NCBI GenBank assembly: GCA_947496705.1
Contig: CANMDW010000008.1
Location: 62,001-126,000, forward strand
Reading direction: 5' to 3'
Source of the DNA: an uncultured Aquimarina sp.
GTDB taxonomy: Bacteria; Bacteroidota; Bacteroidia; Flavobacteriales; Flavobacteriaceae
Length of the DNA stretch: 64,000 bases
The notes under the pieces are model-generated. The model saw only the letters and a list, made by a program, of their open reading frames with translations. It was not told the DNA's origin and did no database searches. The translations under genes were made by a program, and so were the position numbers. Shown here piece after piece: positions 8,764 through 16,948 of the stretch. How positions within the stretch are numbered: the stretch's first letter is position 1; each line of letters begins with the position of its first letter.

Positions 8764-8806
8764 CTAATTTACGGCAGCTATTTAGCCCTGAAACTGACCT
8801 AGGTCA
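8764..8806 (-). promoter_or_regulatory. Perfect palindromic FNR-like operator plus -7 box
   Basis: CTGACCTAGGTCAG (8794-8807) is a perfect 14-bp palindrome, the best operator in the window. The minus-strand -7 box TAAATTAG lies at 8764-8771. Spacing is 36.5 bp. It points leftward into a region with no recognisable gene. Confidence 0.75.
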
Positions 8807-8822
8807 GCTAGCGTAATTTTTT

Positions 8823-9866
8823 TTAATTTTTTTCGAAAAAAAAGTCAGGAATCTTTTTAACGATTTCTAAAATCTTTCCTTTTCGAAGAATCTTAACCCT
8901 TAAAGAATCTCCTTGCTTAAGTTCCTGTAGAACATACCAAGCCTTTATAACACTTTCTTCATTAACTAATAATATATCATTCAACATTAATACAATATCA
9001 CCACCTAATATCAAAGTATCATTTTCAATGGTCATCTCGTAGATTCCTCCCTGTAGCTCCATAATACTTCCTAAAGAAAAAGGAGCCACTTTTTGTATGA
9101 TAATAGCCCCTTTTTGAGGTACATTCAGTACTTCCACAATAGGGCCATAAATAAAGTCAGCCTCTAAGCCTGTCCAAATAGCTTGCTCTTCTAATAATAA
9201 TTTTGTTGCAATGTTAGAACTAGCCGCAAATCCCAGCCCTTGAAAACCTTGTGATTGACTCACTAGGAAACTAACAATCCCAATAACCTCACCTTTCATA
9301 TTAAACATAGGACCTCCAGAACTTCCTTTATTTATCGCAGCATCGCTCTGCAAAAACTCCGTTGTTATCAGTCCATTGTAACTTGGGTCTCGTTTGTATT
9401 TGCCACTTATATAGCCCACAGATAAAGAGTGCTCAATGCCAAAAGGCGTTCCAATAATAAAGACTTGATCTCCAATCCTGGTATGGTCTGAATTACCCAT
9501 CTTAATAGAAACTAGAGGTGTGCTTTTTTGTGAAGTGAGCCTTATCAAAGCAACATCGGCAAGTGGATAAGAATATAGAACTTTTGCTGATAATTCTTCC
9601 CCATCACTAAATGTTACACATATCGTTTCTGCAGTTTGCACAAGATGCGATGCCGTTAATATGTCACCTTTATTAGAGATAACAAAACCTGAACCGTAAG
9701 TGTTTAGTAGTTTTTCGACTGGAAACCCATTATTAAAAGTCATTTGTGATTGCGTCGTTGTAATCAAAACCACCGCTTCACTAGATTGTTCATATAACTT
9801 ACTTATCTTCTGAGAAAACCCTTGAGATGTTATAAATAGCATAAGAACTTGCAGGACATATTTCAT
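8823..9866 (-). CDS. S1C (HtrA/DegP-like) serine protease with PDZ domain
   Basis: The 347-residue protein has an N-terminal signal peptide (VLQVLMLFITSQGFSQ), a trypsin-like domain and a C-terminal PDZ-like domain (about 235-335). The catalytic triad is visible: His in ILTASHLVQ, Asp in PLADVALIRL and Ser in KGSSGGPMFN, where the usual GNSGGP is GSSGGP. It probably degrades or holds damaged proteins in the periplasm. The OmpA-like lipoprotein gene ends 10 bp upstream, so the two form an operon driven by the operator at 10804. It is shorter than two-PDZ DegP. Confidence 0.9.
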   Translation of the reverse strand: MKYVLQVLMLFITSQGFSQKISKLYEQSSEAVVLITTTQSQMTFNNGFPVEKLLNTYGSGFVISNKGDILTASHLVQTAETICVTFSDGEELSAKVLYSYPLADVALIRLTSQKSTPLVSIKMGNSDHTRIGDQVFIIGTPFGIEHSLSVGYISGKYKRDPSYNGLITTEFLQSDAAINKGSSGGPMFNMKGEVIGIVSFLVSQSQGFQGLGFAASSNIATKLLLEEQAIWTGLEADFIYGPIVEVLNVPQKGAIIIQKVAPFSLGSIMELQGGIYEMTIENDTLILGGDIVLMLNDILLVNEESVIKAWYVLQELKQGDSLRVKILRKGKILEIVKKIPDFFFEKN

Positions 9867-9876
9867 AACATCGGTC

Positions 9877-10734
9877 TTAGTCTACAGAATTTGCGTCTGG
9901 AGGTGTTAGTAAGTTGAAAAACTGATCCAGTTTAGGTAGTATAATAATCTCGGTTCTACGATTCAAAGCTCTACCTTCTTTAGTTTCATTTGTTGCTTTA
10001 GGAATATATTCTGAGCGACCACCTGCGGTCATTCGCTCAGGGAGAACATTGAACTTCGTTTGCATCAATCGTACAATAGATGTTGCTCTTTTAGTGCTTA
10101 AATCCCAGTTATCTTCCATACAATCTGTTTGGATTGGAACGGTATCGGTATGACCTTCAACAAGAATATCTAATTCGTTGTGGTCATTCACAATCTTTGC
10201 TATTTTTCCAATAACCTCTAGCGCTTTGTCATTAATGGTATAGCTTCCCGATCTAAAAAGCATTCTGTCTGATATGGAAACATAAACAACACCTTTCTTT
10301 ACCTCAATACTAATATCTTCATCATCAAAATCGTCTAAAGAGCGTTTTAGATTCATTACCAAAGCTAGATTTAGTGAATCCTTTCTTTGTATAGAACTCG
10401 TAAGATCCTTGATATAAGTATTTTGTTCATTTAATGCTTCTAAGGATTTCTTAATACTCTCTGCACCAGACTTGCTCACCACAGAAAGATCTGAGAGGCG
10501 ATCTAAAAGATTTGTGTTGGTGCTTTTAAAGTAATCTATCTGTTGCTCTAGTGCTGTAGATTTGCTTTTTTCATTGGCAAAATTATTCTCTAGAACAAGA
10601 CGTTCGTTAGAAACAGTTTTAAGTTCGTTTTCACAATTCTCTGCCCTATTTTGTAGCTCTGCGTACTTTTTTTGACTAACACAAGATGTTAAGAGTAGAA
10701 CCATTAATAGAGGTATGAATGTTATTGCTTTCAT
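9877..10734 (-). CDS. OmpA-family peptidoglycan-binding lipoprotein
   Basis: The 285-residue protein has a lipoprotein signal (LLLTSCVSQKKY), a long coiled coil (about 25-125) and an OmpA C-terminal domain (about 145-270). The last contains ILVEGHTDTVPI, NWDLSTKRATSIV and GRSEYIPKATNET. It anchors the outer membrane to peptidoglycan; the coiled coil may sense or span the envelope. It is the first gene of an operon with the S1C protease. The promoter has the FNR-like operator. The short tail ending in DANSVD shows no further domain. Confidence 0.9.
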   Translation of the reverse strand: MKAITFIPLLMVLLLTSCVSQKKYAELQNRAENCENELKTVSNERLVLENNFANEKSKSTALEQQIDYFKSTNTNLLDRLSDLSVVSKSGAESIKKSLEALNEQNTYIKDLTSSIQRKDSLNLALVMNLKRSLDDFDDEDISIEVKKGVVYVSISDRMLFRSGSYTINDKALEVIGKIAKIVNDHNELDILVEGHTDTVPIQTDCMEDNWDLSTKRATSIVRLMQTKFNVLPERMTAGGRSEYIPKATNETKEGRALNRRTEIIILPKLDQFFNLLTPPDANSVD

Positions 10735-10772
10735 CGTTTTAACTTTTAAAGTTTATACAAATTATTTCCTTA

Positions 10773-10815
10773 CAAAGGAACCTTCAAAAGTCAACCCTAG
10801 CAATGACCTAAATCA
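10773..10815 (-). promoter_or_regulatory. FNR-like operator plus -7 box for OmpA-protease operon
   Basis: Operator TGACCTAAATCA at 10804-10815 (one mismatch). Minus-strand -7 box TTCCTTTG at 10773-10780 (one mismatch). Spacing is 36.5 bp. Confidence 0.68.
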
Positions 10816-10832
10816 GCAATAATCAATTATTA

Positions 10833-11273
10833 TCAAACGAAAATATGATTAAAAATAAGCCCTTTCAATCGTTTTGGTAGACCGTCTCTAATATCTTCCA
10901 TCTCTCCGCTAGAAACATATCTTCTTAGTACTAAGAACGTCGAGTATATATAATCTTCAGCAATTTTATCTGACTCAAAATCGTACACAGACGTTTTACC
11001 GTCCAACGATCTAATGAGGTCTATAAATCCTTCTACATTTTTTATCTTATCTTTTTTCGCTTTGATAGACCAACCATTTACATACACCGCTTTTAAGAAC
11101 ATTGGAAATTGGGCAATAAGCTGTAAAGATTCCTCTACTGAGATCATCGAGCGTAACCCGTGTAATACAGAGCTTAGTATCCTGCCAGCTCTTTCAGGAT
11201 TATCAGGAAGACCTATTGGATTGAGGAGTCTTGTCTTTTGGGAATCCCTCTTTTTTATATAGCTCGGTATCAA
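10833..11273 (-). CDS. DUF2267 family protein
   Basis: The 146-residue soluble protein contains PERAGRILSSVLHGLRSMIS followed by VEESLQLIAQFPMFLKAVYVNGW. This is the usual DUF2267 arrangement, in which a helical repeat precedes LPxxxxxxYxxGW. The molecular role of the family is not known; members often sit beside stress genes. Its ATG overlaps the stop of the LigD polymerase gene by four bases (11270-11273), so it depends on that operon's promoter near 12200. Confidence 0.75.
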   Translation of the reverse strand: MIPSYIKKRDSQKTRLLNPIGLPDNPERAGRILSSVLHGLRSMISVEESLQLIAQFPMFLKAVYVNGWSIKAKKDKIKNVEGFIDLIRSLDGKTSVYDFESDKIAEDYIYSTFLVLRRYVSSGEMEDIRDGLPKRLKGLIFNHIFV

Positions 11274-12172
11274 TTAGCACTCACATCAACCAATTTTACT
11301 TGAGCATCGCCAATCCTTTTAGCGTTTAAAGTGAGTTCTTGCCAAGGATCTTCTACTTTTTCTAATCTATTGAAGATGTTTTTAATTGTATATAGTTGTG
11401 GATCGAGGTTTTTATCATCCAATTCACTCCAGCCTATTGGTGTTGCTACTGGCGCATTTTCAATCGCTCTAACTGAAAAAGGACAGACACTTGTTTGTGC
11501 ATATGAATTTCTAAGAAAGTCAACGTACAACTTGCCCTCACGTTTATTCTTTCTGATGGCGGTTGTAAAATCATTAGGATGCTTTTTACAAATATACAAT
11601 GAGACGTTTTTAGCAAAATCGTGTACTTCATCAAAACTATCTTCCTGAAATAAAGGAACGACAACGTGCAATCCTTTAGAACCAGAAGTCATAACAAAAG
11701 CCGTAAAACCAAACTCGTTTTCTAATAAATTTTGCAATACCCTTGCGGCTTTAATAGCTAATTTAAAATATCCATCAAGAGGATCAAGATCAAATACCAA
11801 CTTGTCTGGAAATGTAATACAATTTTTATTGCTTAATAGAATATGATATGTGATAACATCCTGCTCGACAAGATATAAAAATGTTTCTTTAGTATTGCAA
11901 GCTACGTGTTCTACCCAACCTCCAACTTTTTCGATACGAACGGTTGTTATCCAATCTGGAAAATAATCAGGGATGTGCTTCTGAAAAAAACCTTTTTCAC
12001 TAATTCCTTTAGGAAAGCGCTGCATAGTAAGAGGACGGTCCTTTAAATAAGGAAGTATATAATCGGCTATTCTATCATAATACCCTATCAAGTCATCCTT
12101 TCTGATACTTTAGGCAGGGAATAACAATTTATTGCTATTCGAAAAATCAAAACGGTACTTATTTGTTTTCAT
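11270..12172 (-). pseudogene. ligD: LigD-type polymerase/primase domain protein with an in-frame stop
   Basis: Translation from the ATG at 12172 gives a good family start (MKTNKYRFDF then NKLLFPA). It is cut by TAA at 12112-12110 after 20 codons, then continues in the same frame as SIRKDDLIGYYDRIADYILP. The body is intact for about 273 codons: DRPLTMQRFPKG, FDLDPLDGYFK (metal site), TSGSKGLHVVVPL and SVCPFSVRAIENAPVATPI. This domain fills and primes ends during Ku-dependent end joining; here it would be a stand-alone polymerase without the ligase. A TTG at 12091 could restart translation. The single-base change (for example AAA to TAA) leaves function uncertain. The operator at 12231 drives it. 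Confidence 0.85.
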
Positions 12173-12199
12173 TAGATAACATTTGAATCTATATGCAAA

Positions 12200-12242
12200 C
12201 TAAATTACAATGTCATAGTATATTTTAAAATGACCCCAATCA
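12200..12242 (-). promoter_or_regulatory. FNR-like operator plus -7 box for ligD-DUF2267
   Basis: Operator TGACCCCAATCA at 12231-12242 (one mismatch). Minus-strand -7 box TAATTTAG at 12200-12207. Spacing is 36.5 bp. The predicted RNA start near 12193 is 21 bases before the ATG at 12172, supporting that start over the TTG at 12091. Confidence 0.7.
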
Positions 12243-12262
12243 GTCTTTTAATCTTCATTGAC

Positions 12263-12305
12263 TGATCCTTGTCATTTTATTCGAGGTCTTCTATTTGCAT
12301 CTTTA
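12263..12305 (+). promoter_or_regulatory. Weaker FNR-like operator for the dnaJ remnant
   Basis: Operator TGATCCTTGTCA at 12263-12274 (one mismatch). The box CATCTTTA is at 12298-12305 (two mismatches to TAnnTTTG). Spacing is again 36.5 bp, on the plus strand, divergent from the ligD promoter 21 bp away. Confidence 0.5.
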
Positions 12306-12335
12306 TATCAATTATTAAACTAAAGAATCATAACC

Positions 12336-12728
12336 ATGGTAAATCAGACCTAGTATAAGAGTTGGTAACAGAGGAGACCTATATATTATTTTATGCGTAC
12401 AACCAGACCCCTCGGTTTGAAAGAAACTTTGATAATCTCTTATGCGATGCCTCGATAGATTTATATACAGCCATTTTGGGCAGTAAAATAGAAGTTCCAA
12501 CACTTTCTGGAACATTAAAACACCGTACCTAAAGGAAGTCAAACTGTAAAAATATTGCGCCTTAAGGCTAAGGGAATGCCTAAATACGGGAATCAATCTT
12601 CTTATAAAGATATGCTCGTTAAACTAAATGTGGTATTACCCAAAAACCTTACCGAACAAGAAGAATCGTTCTTTAAGCAATTGAAGGAACTACAAATGCA
12701 AAAAAAAGACAAAGCATATGGAGTATGA
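12336..12728 (+). pseudogene. DnaJ/CbpA remnant, J-domain lost
   Basis: Reading across frames recovers the C-terminal substrate-binding part of a DnaJ protein. From 12355 it gives RGDLYIILCVQPDP; after a frameshift at the CCCC run (12408-12411) it gives RFERNFDNLLCDASIDLYTA and KIEVPTLSGT. After a second shift near 12520-12525 it gives VPKGSQTVKILRLKAKGMPK and VVLPKNLTEQEESFF. The N-terminal J-domain is absent: the likely start ATG at 12336 meets a stop after five codons. So the gene has an internal deletion plus two frameshifts. It would have been a co-chaperone under the regulon operator at 12263. Confidence 0.85.
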
Positions 12729-12930
12729 AATTAAAGCAAGTTCAACCGCAAAGAACGGCGCTATTATATCTGTTAAACAAAATGTTATTGATTTTGGAAT
12801 AACCTCAGATTCTGAAGCTGTTCCTCCTAATCCTGCGGAATTATTCTTAGGATCTTTTGCGGCTTGCATTCTTAAAAATATCGAGCGGTTTTCTAATCTA
12901 ATGAAGTTTACATATTCCGGCGTTTGTTAG
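12718..12930 (+). pseudogene. OsmC-family protein, truncated
   Basis: The 70 codons give the first half of an OsmC fold: NGAIISVKQNVIDFG followed by VPPNPAELFLGSFAACILK, where the Cys is the first of the two redox cysteines. A complete OsmC protein has about 135-140 residues and a second Cys; here the frame stops after FTYSGVC. The lost half is not seen downstream, so it is likely non-functional for peroxide reduction. The start overlaps the end of the dnaJ remnant, suggesting a former operon. Confidence 0.75.
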
Positions 12931-12978
12931 AAGAATTTCTTCATATTAAGCCCTAAAATCAGTAAGCTGAATAATTCT

Positions 12979-13371
12979 TTACATATATTTTGAAAGATAT
13001 TTGAAGAATTCCTTTTTAAGATCAGCAAATATTTGCTGTTGTGCCTCCATACGGTGTCGAAATTCAATATGCTTCTTAACAAGTCCTTGATTAAGTACAT
13101 CTTCCTTGCGCTTACTATGCTCGCTTAAATCTGTTTCGTGTACATTGATATCGTGTTGTAACGTATCGATTACTTCTTCGTGAAGTATGAATTGATTTTG
13201 ATAATGCTCTAATTGGGCGAGCATATTCTTATCTGTCCAACGCAATACAAGTTCTTCTAATCGCTTGGTAAAAAATCGTAATTCATCTTCCCAAAATAAC
13301 AATTCGCTTCTCCAACGTTCGTGTTCAAAATGTAGATCTGTACTGTAAATGACTTCCTTTTGCTGTAACAT
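12979..13371 (-). CDS. Hypothetical coiled-coil protein downstream of ftsH
   Basis: The 130 residues are strongly charged and almost entirely helical, with heptad-like runs (FWEDELRFFTKRLEELVLRW and RHRMEAQQQIFADLKKEFF). There is no signal peptide or membrane segment, and I do not recognise a named family. The gene starts 43 bp after the ftsH stop in the same orientation and has no promoter box between, so it is co-transcribed. It may be an FtsH partner or a stress-bound cytoplasmic protein; that is inference from position only. Confidence 0.7.
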   Translation of the reverse strand: MLQQKEVIYSTDLHFEHERWRSELLFWEDELRFFTKRLEELVLRWTDKNMLAQLEHYQNQFILHEEVIDTLQHDINVHETDLSEHSKRKEDVLNQGLVKKHIEFRHRMEAQQQIFADLKKEFFKYLSKYM

Positions 13372-13414
13372 AATGCGTTAATTTGAATTAATTCTTCATT
13401 TATATTTAAGGTAT

Positions 13415-15334
13415 TCAAACAGGCACTGTATTGTTGGGGCGTTTTCCTAAAATGCGTTCTAAGTCCTTTTCATCAGCTACTTCCTGTTTTAAAAGCAACT
13501 GTGCCAATTCTTCTAATTGTGATCTATAAATACCCAATAGTGTTTTTGCTCGTTCATATTCTGAAGTAATGAGTTCAATAACTTCTTCATCGATGCGTTT
13601 CCCTAAATATTCGCTATAAGGTTTTCCTAGAAGTCGTTCATTTTCACCTGTCGAATCATAGAAACTCAAAGGGCCTATCTCTTTATCCAAACCATAATAC
13701 GCCACCATACTATACGCTTGTTTTGTGACTTTCTCTAGGTCATCTAAAGCCCCAGAGGAAATCTCATCAAATACAACCTCTTCGGCAGCGCGTCCTCCTA
13801 ATGCAGCACAAATTCTATCGGTAAACTGTGGTTTGGTAATAATTTGATGCTCTTCAGGAAGATACCAAGCGGCTCCTAAAGACTTCCCTCTTGGTATAAT
13901 GGATACTTTGACCAACGATTCTACATTGTCAAGATACCAACTTACTACAGCGTGTCCCGCTTCATGATATGCCACGATCTTCTTCTCTTTTGGTGAAATA
14001 AGTTTACCTTTTCGTTCCAGACCACCCACAATACGATCTCTAGCTTGCATAAAATTGTCTTGTGTAACGTGTTTCCTTGCTTTTCGGGCAGCTATTAAAG
14101 CTGCTTCATTACACATATTTGCTATATCTGCTCCTGAGAAGCCAGGTGTTAAAGATGCTAAAAGTGGTACATCGACATCATTTCCCTTAATGACTGGTTT
14201 TAAATGTACTTTGAAAATGGCTTCACGTTCTTGTTTGGTAGGGAGTTCTAAATAGATGTGTCTATCAAAACGTCCTGGTCGCAATAATGCTTTATCTAAT
14301 ATATCTGCCCTGTTGGTTGCAGAAAGCACAATCACTCCTGTATTAGTTCCAAAACCATCCAATTCTGTTAGCAGCTGATTCAACGTATTCTCACGTTCAT
14401 CATTACTATGCACCGCGTTTACTTTTCCACGTGCTCGACCAATGGCATCTATTTCATCGATAAAAATAATACTAGGTGCTTTTTCTTTAGCCTGTTTAAA
14501 AAGGTCTCTAACTCTAGACGCTCCCACACCAACAAACATTTCGACAAATTCAGATCCTGATAATGAAAAGAAAGGGACTTGAGCTTCGCCTGCAACTGCC
14601 CTGGCTAGCAGCGTTTTGCCTGTCCCGGGAGGGCCAACTAGCATAACGCCTTTGGGTATTTTTGCTCCTAATTTAGTATAGGTTTCAGGATGCTTCAAAA
14701 AATCAACAATCTCCATAATCTCAATCTTGGCTTCCTCAAGACCAGCAACGTCTTTAAAAGTGACCTTACTCTTCACATCTCTACTAGCTAATTTTGCTGT
14801 AGATTTTCCAAAATTTAATATAGAACCTGGGCCCACACCACCTTTACCAGTCCGCTTGAATAGCATCATCCAAAAAAATAAAAGTAATAAAATCGGAAAT
14901 ACCCAAGAAAGTAGATTAACTATACTAGTGCGGTTTTCGTAAAATACTTCTACCAACTCATCTTCTTTAAAATGTTCTTGCGCTAGTTCCATTTTATGTT
15001 CAAAACTCTCTGGCGAGCCTATCCGCAAAGAATAATGTGGTGCAGACGAAATCCTGAGTTTCGATTTATTGATCTGTTCATATTTTGAATCGGCAAGACG
15101 ATCGGTCTTGATATATATTTCTGCCGTCTCTTTATTTATAATTACAATCTTCTCAACATCGTGAGTGTCTAACATTGTTGTTTTAAAAGAAAGCCAGCTT
15201 ATATCTGGCGTGCTAAAAAAAGAACCAAATAATGATGGAACGAATATGAAAACAAGAAGAATAGCATATAACCAAAAAGGATTGAACCTTATTGGACGCT
15301 TACTACTTGATGGTTTCTTGTTTTCTTGGCTCAT
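13415..15334 (-). CDS. ftsH: ATP-dependent zinc metalloprotease FtsH
   Basis: The 639-residue protein has two N-terminal transmembrane helices (about 18-40 and 137-158) flanking a periplasmic domain. The AAA domain has Walker A GPPGTGKTLLARAVAG (near 233), Walker B IIFIDEIDAIGRARG and the arginine-finger stretch ALLRPGRFDRHI. The M41 protease domain has the zinc motif HEAGH in VAYHEAGHAVVSWYL. FtsH extracts and degrades membrane and damaged soluble proteins. Because it sits in a stress cluster with a regulon promoter, it is probably an inducible second copy and not the housekeeping one. That would need the rest of the genome to confirm. Confidence 0.95.
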   Translation of the reverse strand: MSQENKKPSSSKRPIRFNPFWLYAILLVFIFVPSLFGSFFSTPDISWLSFKTTMLDTHDVEKIVIINKETAEIYIKTDRLADSKYEQINKSKLRISSAPHYSLRIGSPESFEHKMELAQEHFKEDELVEVFYENRTSIVNLLSWVFPILLLLFFWMMLFKRTGKGGVGPGSILNFGKSTAKLASRDVKSKVTFKDVAGLEEAKIEIMEIVDFLKHPETYTKLGAKIPKGVMLVGPPGTGKTLLARAVAGEAQVPFFSLSGSEFVEMFVGVGASRVRDLFKQAKEKAPSIIFIDEIDAIGRARGKVNAVHSNDERENTLNQLLTELDGFGTNTGVIVLSATNRADILDKALLRPGRFDRHIYLELPTKQEREAIFKVHLKPVIKGNDVDVPLLASLTPGFSGADIANMCNEAALIAARKARKHVTQDNFMQARDRIVGGLERKGKLISPKEKKIVAYHEAGHAVVSWYLDNVESLVKVSIIPRGKSLGAAWYLPEEHQIITKPQFTDRICAALGGRAAEEVVFDEISSGALDDLEKVTKQAYSMVAYYGLDKEIGPLSFYDSTGENERLLGKPYSEYLGKRIDEEVIELITSEYERAKTLLGIYRSQLEELAQLLLKQEVADEKDLERILGKRPNNTVPV

Positions 15335-15374
15335 CAGCTTTTAACAGTCTTAAATTGATCTAGCTTTATAAAAC

Positions 15375-15448
15375 CAAAATTATTTTAAAAGGATCATCTA
15401 TTAAATGACTTAGGTCATATAAATCTGCTCGTATGTATAATTTCTTTG
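15375..15448. promoter_or_regulatory. One FNR-like operator with two divergent -7 boxes (ftsH and 15467 gene)
   Basis: Operator TGACTTAGGTCA at 15406-15417 has perfect half-sites. Leftward, TAATTTTG (15375-15382) matches the -7 consensus exactly. Rightward, TTTCTTTG (15441-15448) has one mismatch. Both box ends are 36.5 bp from the operator centre, so a single dimer could activate both directions. Confidence 0.78.
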
Positions 15449-15466
15449 TAGTCTAAATGACTCGTT

Positions 15467-15859
15467 ATGAAAAGAAATAAACCATTATTGTCTATCATCC
15501 TAATTTCAAGTTTATTGTTTTTGGGGAGCTGTGGGCCAATAATTATATCCCCACATCCTCATAACCCACCACCTCCGTGGTTCTATCCAGATAGAATTGA
15601 ACCCGTGCGCTATGTCTATTTCCCAGAGTATGTTATCTACTATGACCTCTCGGTACGACAGTATCTATACTTAGAAAATAACGTCTGGATTCGCGTAGAT
15701 GTGCTTCCTCCTAGATATAGAAGCATCAATCTGAATCGAAGTAAATTCGTGCGCGTAAAAGGTCACAGAGGTAGTAGCATTCAAACCTACCACAGGGAGA
15801 ATTATTCGAATAGTCCTAGATCAAGTAGAACGTCAACCACAAGAGGAAGAAGAAATTGA
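15467..15859 (+). CDS. Hypothetical small lipoprotein, Pro/Tyr/Arg-rich
   Basis: The 130 residues start with a lipoprotein signal (LISSLLFLGSCGPI). A proline-rich linker (PHPHNPPPPWF) follows, then a Tyr-rich segment RYVYFPEYVIYYDLSVRQYL in which surface-type aromatic residues alternate, and finally a basic Ser/Arg tail (SSRTSTTRGRRN). No named family is recognised. The middle resembles small envelope proteins carrying a YYPExxxYYD-type strand pair. It shares its operator with ftsH in the opposite direction, so it is probably an envelope-stress protein. Function is unknown. Confidence 0.75.
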   Translation: MKRNKPLLSIILISSLLFLGSCGPIIISPHPHNPPPPWFYPDRIEPVRYVYFPEYVIYYDLSVRQYLYLENNVWIRVDVLPPRYRSINLNRSKFVRVKGHRGSSIQTYHRENYSNSPRSSRTSTTRGRRN

Positions 15860-15872
15860 TTTTAAAACTATA

Positions 15873-15894
15873 CAAATAAGAAAGATATCTTATT
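15873..15894 (+). terminator. Weak AT-rich hairpin after the lipoprotein gene
   Basis: AAATAAGA (15873-15880) pairs perfectly with TCTTATTT (15887-15894) around a six-base loop. A pyrimidine-rich tract follows. It is AT-rich, so termination strength is doubtful. Confidence 0.4.
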
Positions 15895-15977
15895 TCTTCT
15901 ACTTTTATGATCCTAGTTTACTGTCCAGATTTTCTGTTTAATTTTTAATGTAGACCTGACTTCTCAAGTCATTTAAA

Positions 15978-16020
15978 TGATTTACATTATTTGGTTCGCC
16001 ATTTAATAAATATAATTTTT
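15978..16020 (+). promoter_or_regulatory. Degenerate regulon-type promoter for tauE
   Basis: TAATTTTT (16013-16020) fits the -7 box with one mismatch. Exactly 36.5 bp upstream is centred TGATTTACATTA, which keeps the spacing but has three half-site mismatches. Nearby TGAC and GTCA (15957-15971) are separated by seven bases, so they are not the standard site. Weak support. Confidence 0.3.
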
Positions 16021-16037
16021 ACACTTTAACAAAAACA

Positions 16038-16828
16038 ATGGAACTTATAGATATACTAGGTTTTCTTGGAGCACTAATTATAGGCATTGTTCTAGGTCTA
16101 ATTGGTGGAGGTGATTCTATTCTCACCGTTCCAGTACTTGTTTATCTTCTTTATTTGAATCCCTTAATAGCGACCGCATATTCTCTATTTGTTGTAGGAG
16201 TTTCTTCTCTTGTAGGAGCAATTCAAAATATGAGAAATGGGCTGGTCGATTATAGAACGGCAATCGTTTTTTCGATTCCAGCACTCATAGCGGTGTACTT
16301 AACGAGAAAGTACATTATTCCTGCAATTCCAGAGACTTTGTTTAGTATTAACGAGTATGTTGTTACCAAGAACATAGGTATTATGGTATTTTTTGCCATT
16401 ATTATGTTATTAGCCTCCATTTCTATGATTCGGAGTAAAAAGAAGAAAAAGTCATTAAAGTTGAATATAATTACCCTCTTATTGTTCTAGAAGGAGCTGT
16501 TGTCGGGCTATTAACTGGAATTATTGGTGCTGGTGGAGGTTTTTTAATTATTCCTGCCTTAGTTATGTTAGCGAAGCTACCTATGAAAAAGGCAGTGGCA
16601 ACCTCTATGCTAATCATTGCAATAAAATCATTGATAGGCTTCATAGGTGATGTGGAGAATCTTGAGATCGATTGGTCATTTCTTCTAAGTTTTACCGCGA
16701 TATCCATCGTCGGAATTTTTATTGGAATTTGGATCAATAAGTTCATTGACGGTAACAAGCTTAAAAAGTACTTCGGTTGGTTTGTTCTAATTATGGGTAT
16801 CTATATCATCTTCAAAGAACTTTTTTGA
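16038..16828 (+). pseudogene. TauE/SafE-family sulfite/anion exporter, frameshifted
   Basis: The first frame (16038-16490) gives four membrane helices with GLIGGGDSILTVPVLVYLL, the family's N-terminal repeat. The second repeat (LLTGIIGAGGGFLIIPALV, then further helices to 16828) is in a different frame and begins as YNYPLIVLEGAV near 16463. The shift lies in the A/G-rich tract around 16436-16455, consistent with loss of one base in a homopolymer. TauE proteins export sulfite or related anions and are common partners of persulfide dioxygenases. The product would lack its second half unless the shift is a sequencing error or is translated by slippage. Confidence 0.85.
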
Positions 16829-16844
16829 GAATACTTTTATGTAC

Positions 16845-16887
16845 TGACCCTAGTCATTTTTTTTTCATACTTCATTTACGAGTTTTG
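16845..16887 (+). promoter_or_regulatory. FNR-like operator plus -7 box for the sulfide-oxidation genes
   Basis: Operator TGACCCTAGTCA at 16845-16856 (perfect half-sites). Box GAGTTTTG at 16880-16887 (one mismatch). Spacing is 36.5 bp. Confidence 0.7.
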
Positions 16888-16948
16888 TAACCTAGGTTAC
16901 TGTGCAGGTTTTCAGTACAGCATACCTTTAATCAATATTAATTCAAAA

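Noticed and set aside
15957..15980. TGACTTCTCAAGTCA and TCATTTAAATGA near tauE
   Set aside because: Half-site spacing is seven bases in the first and orientation is reversed in the second, so neither fits the operator.
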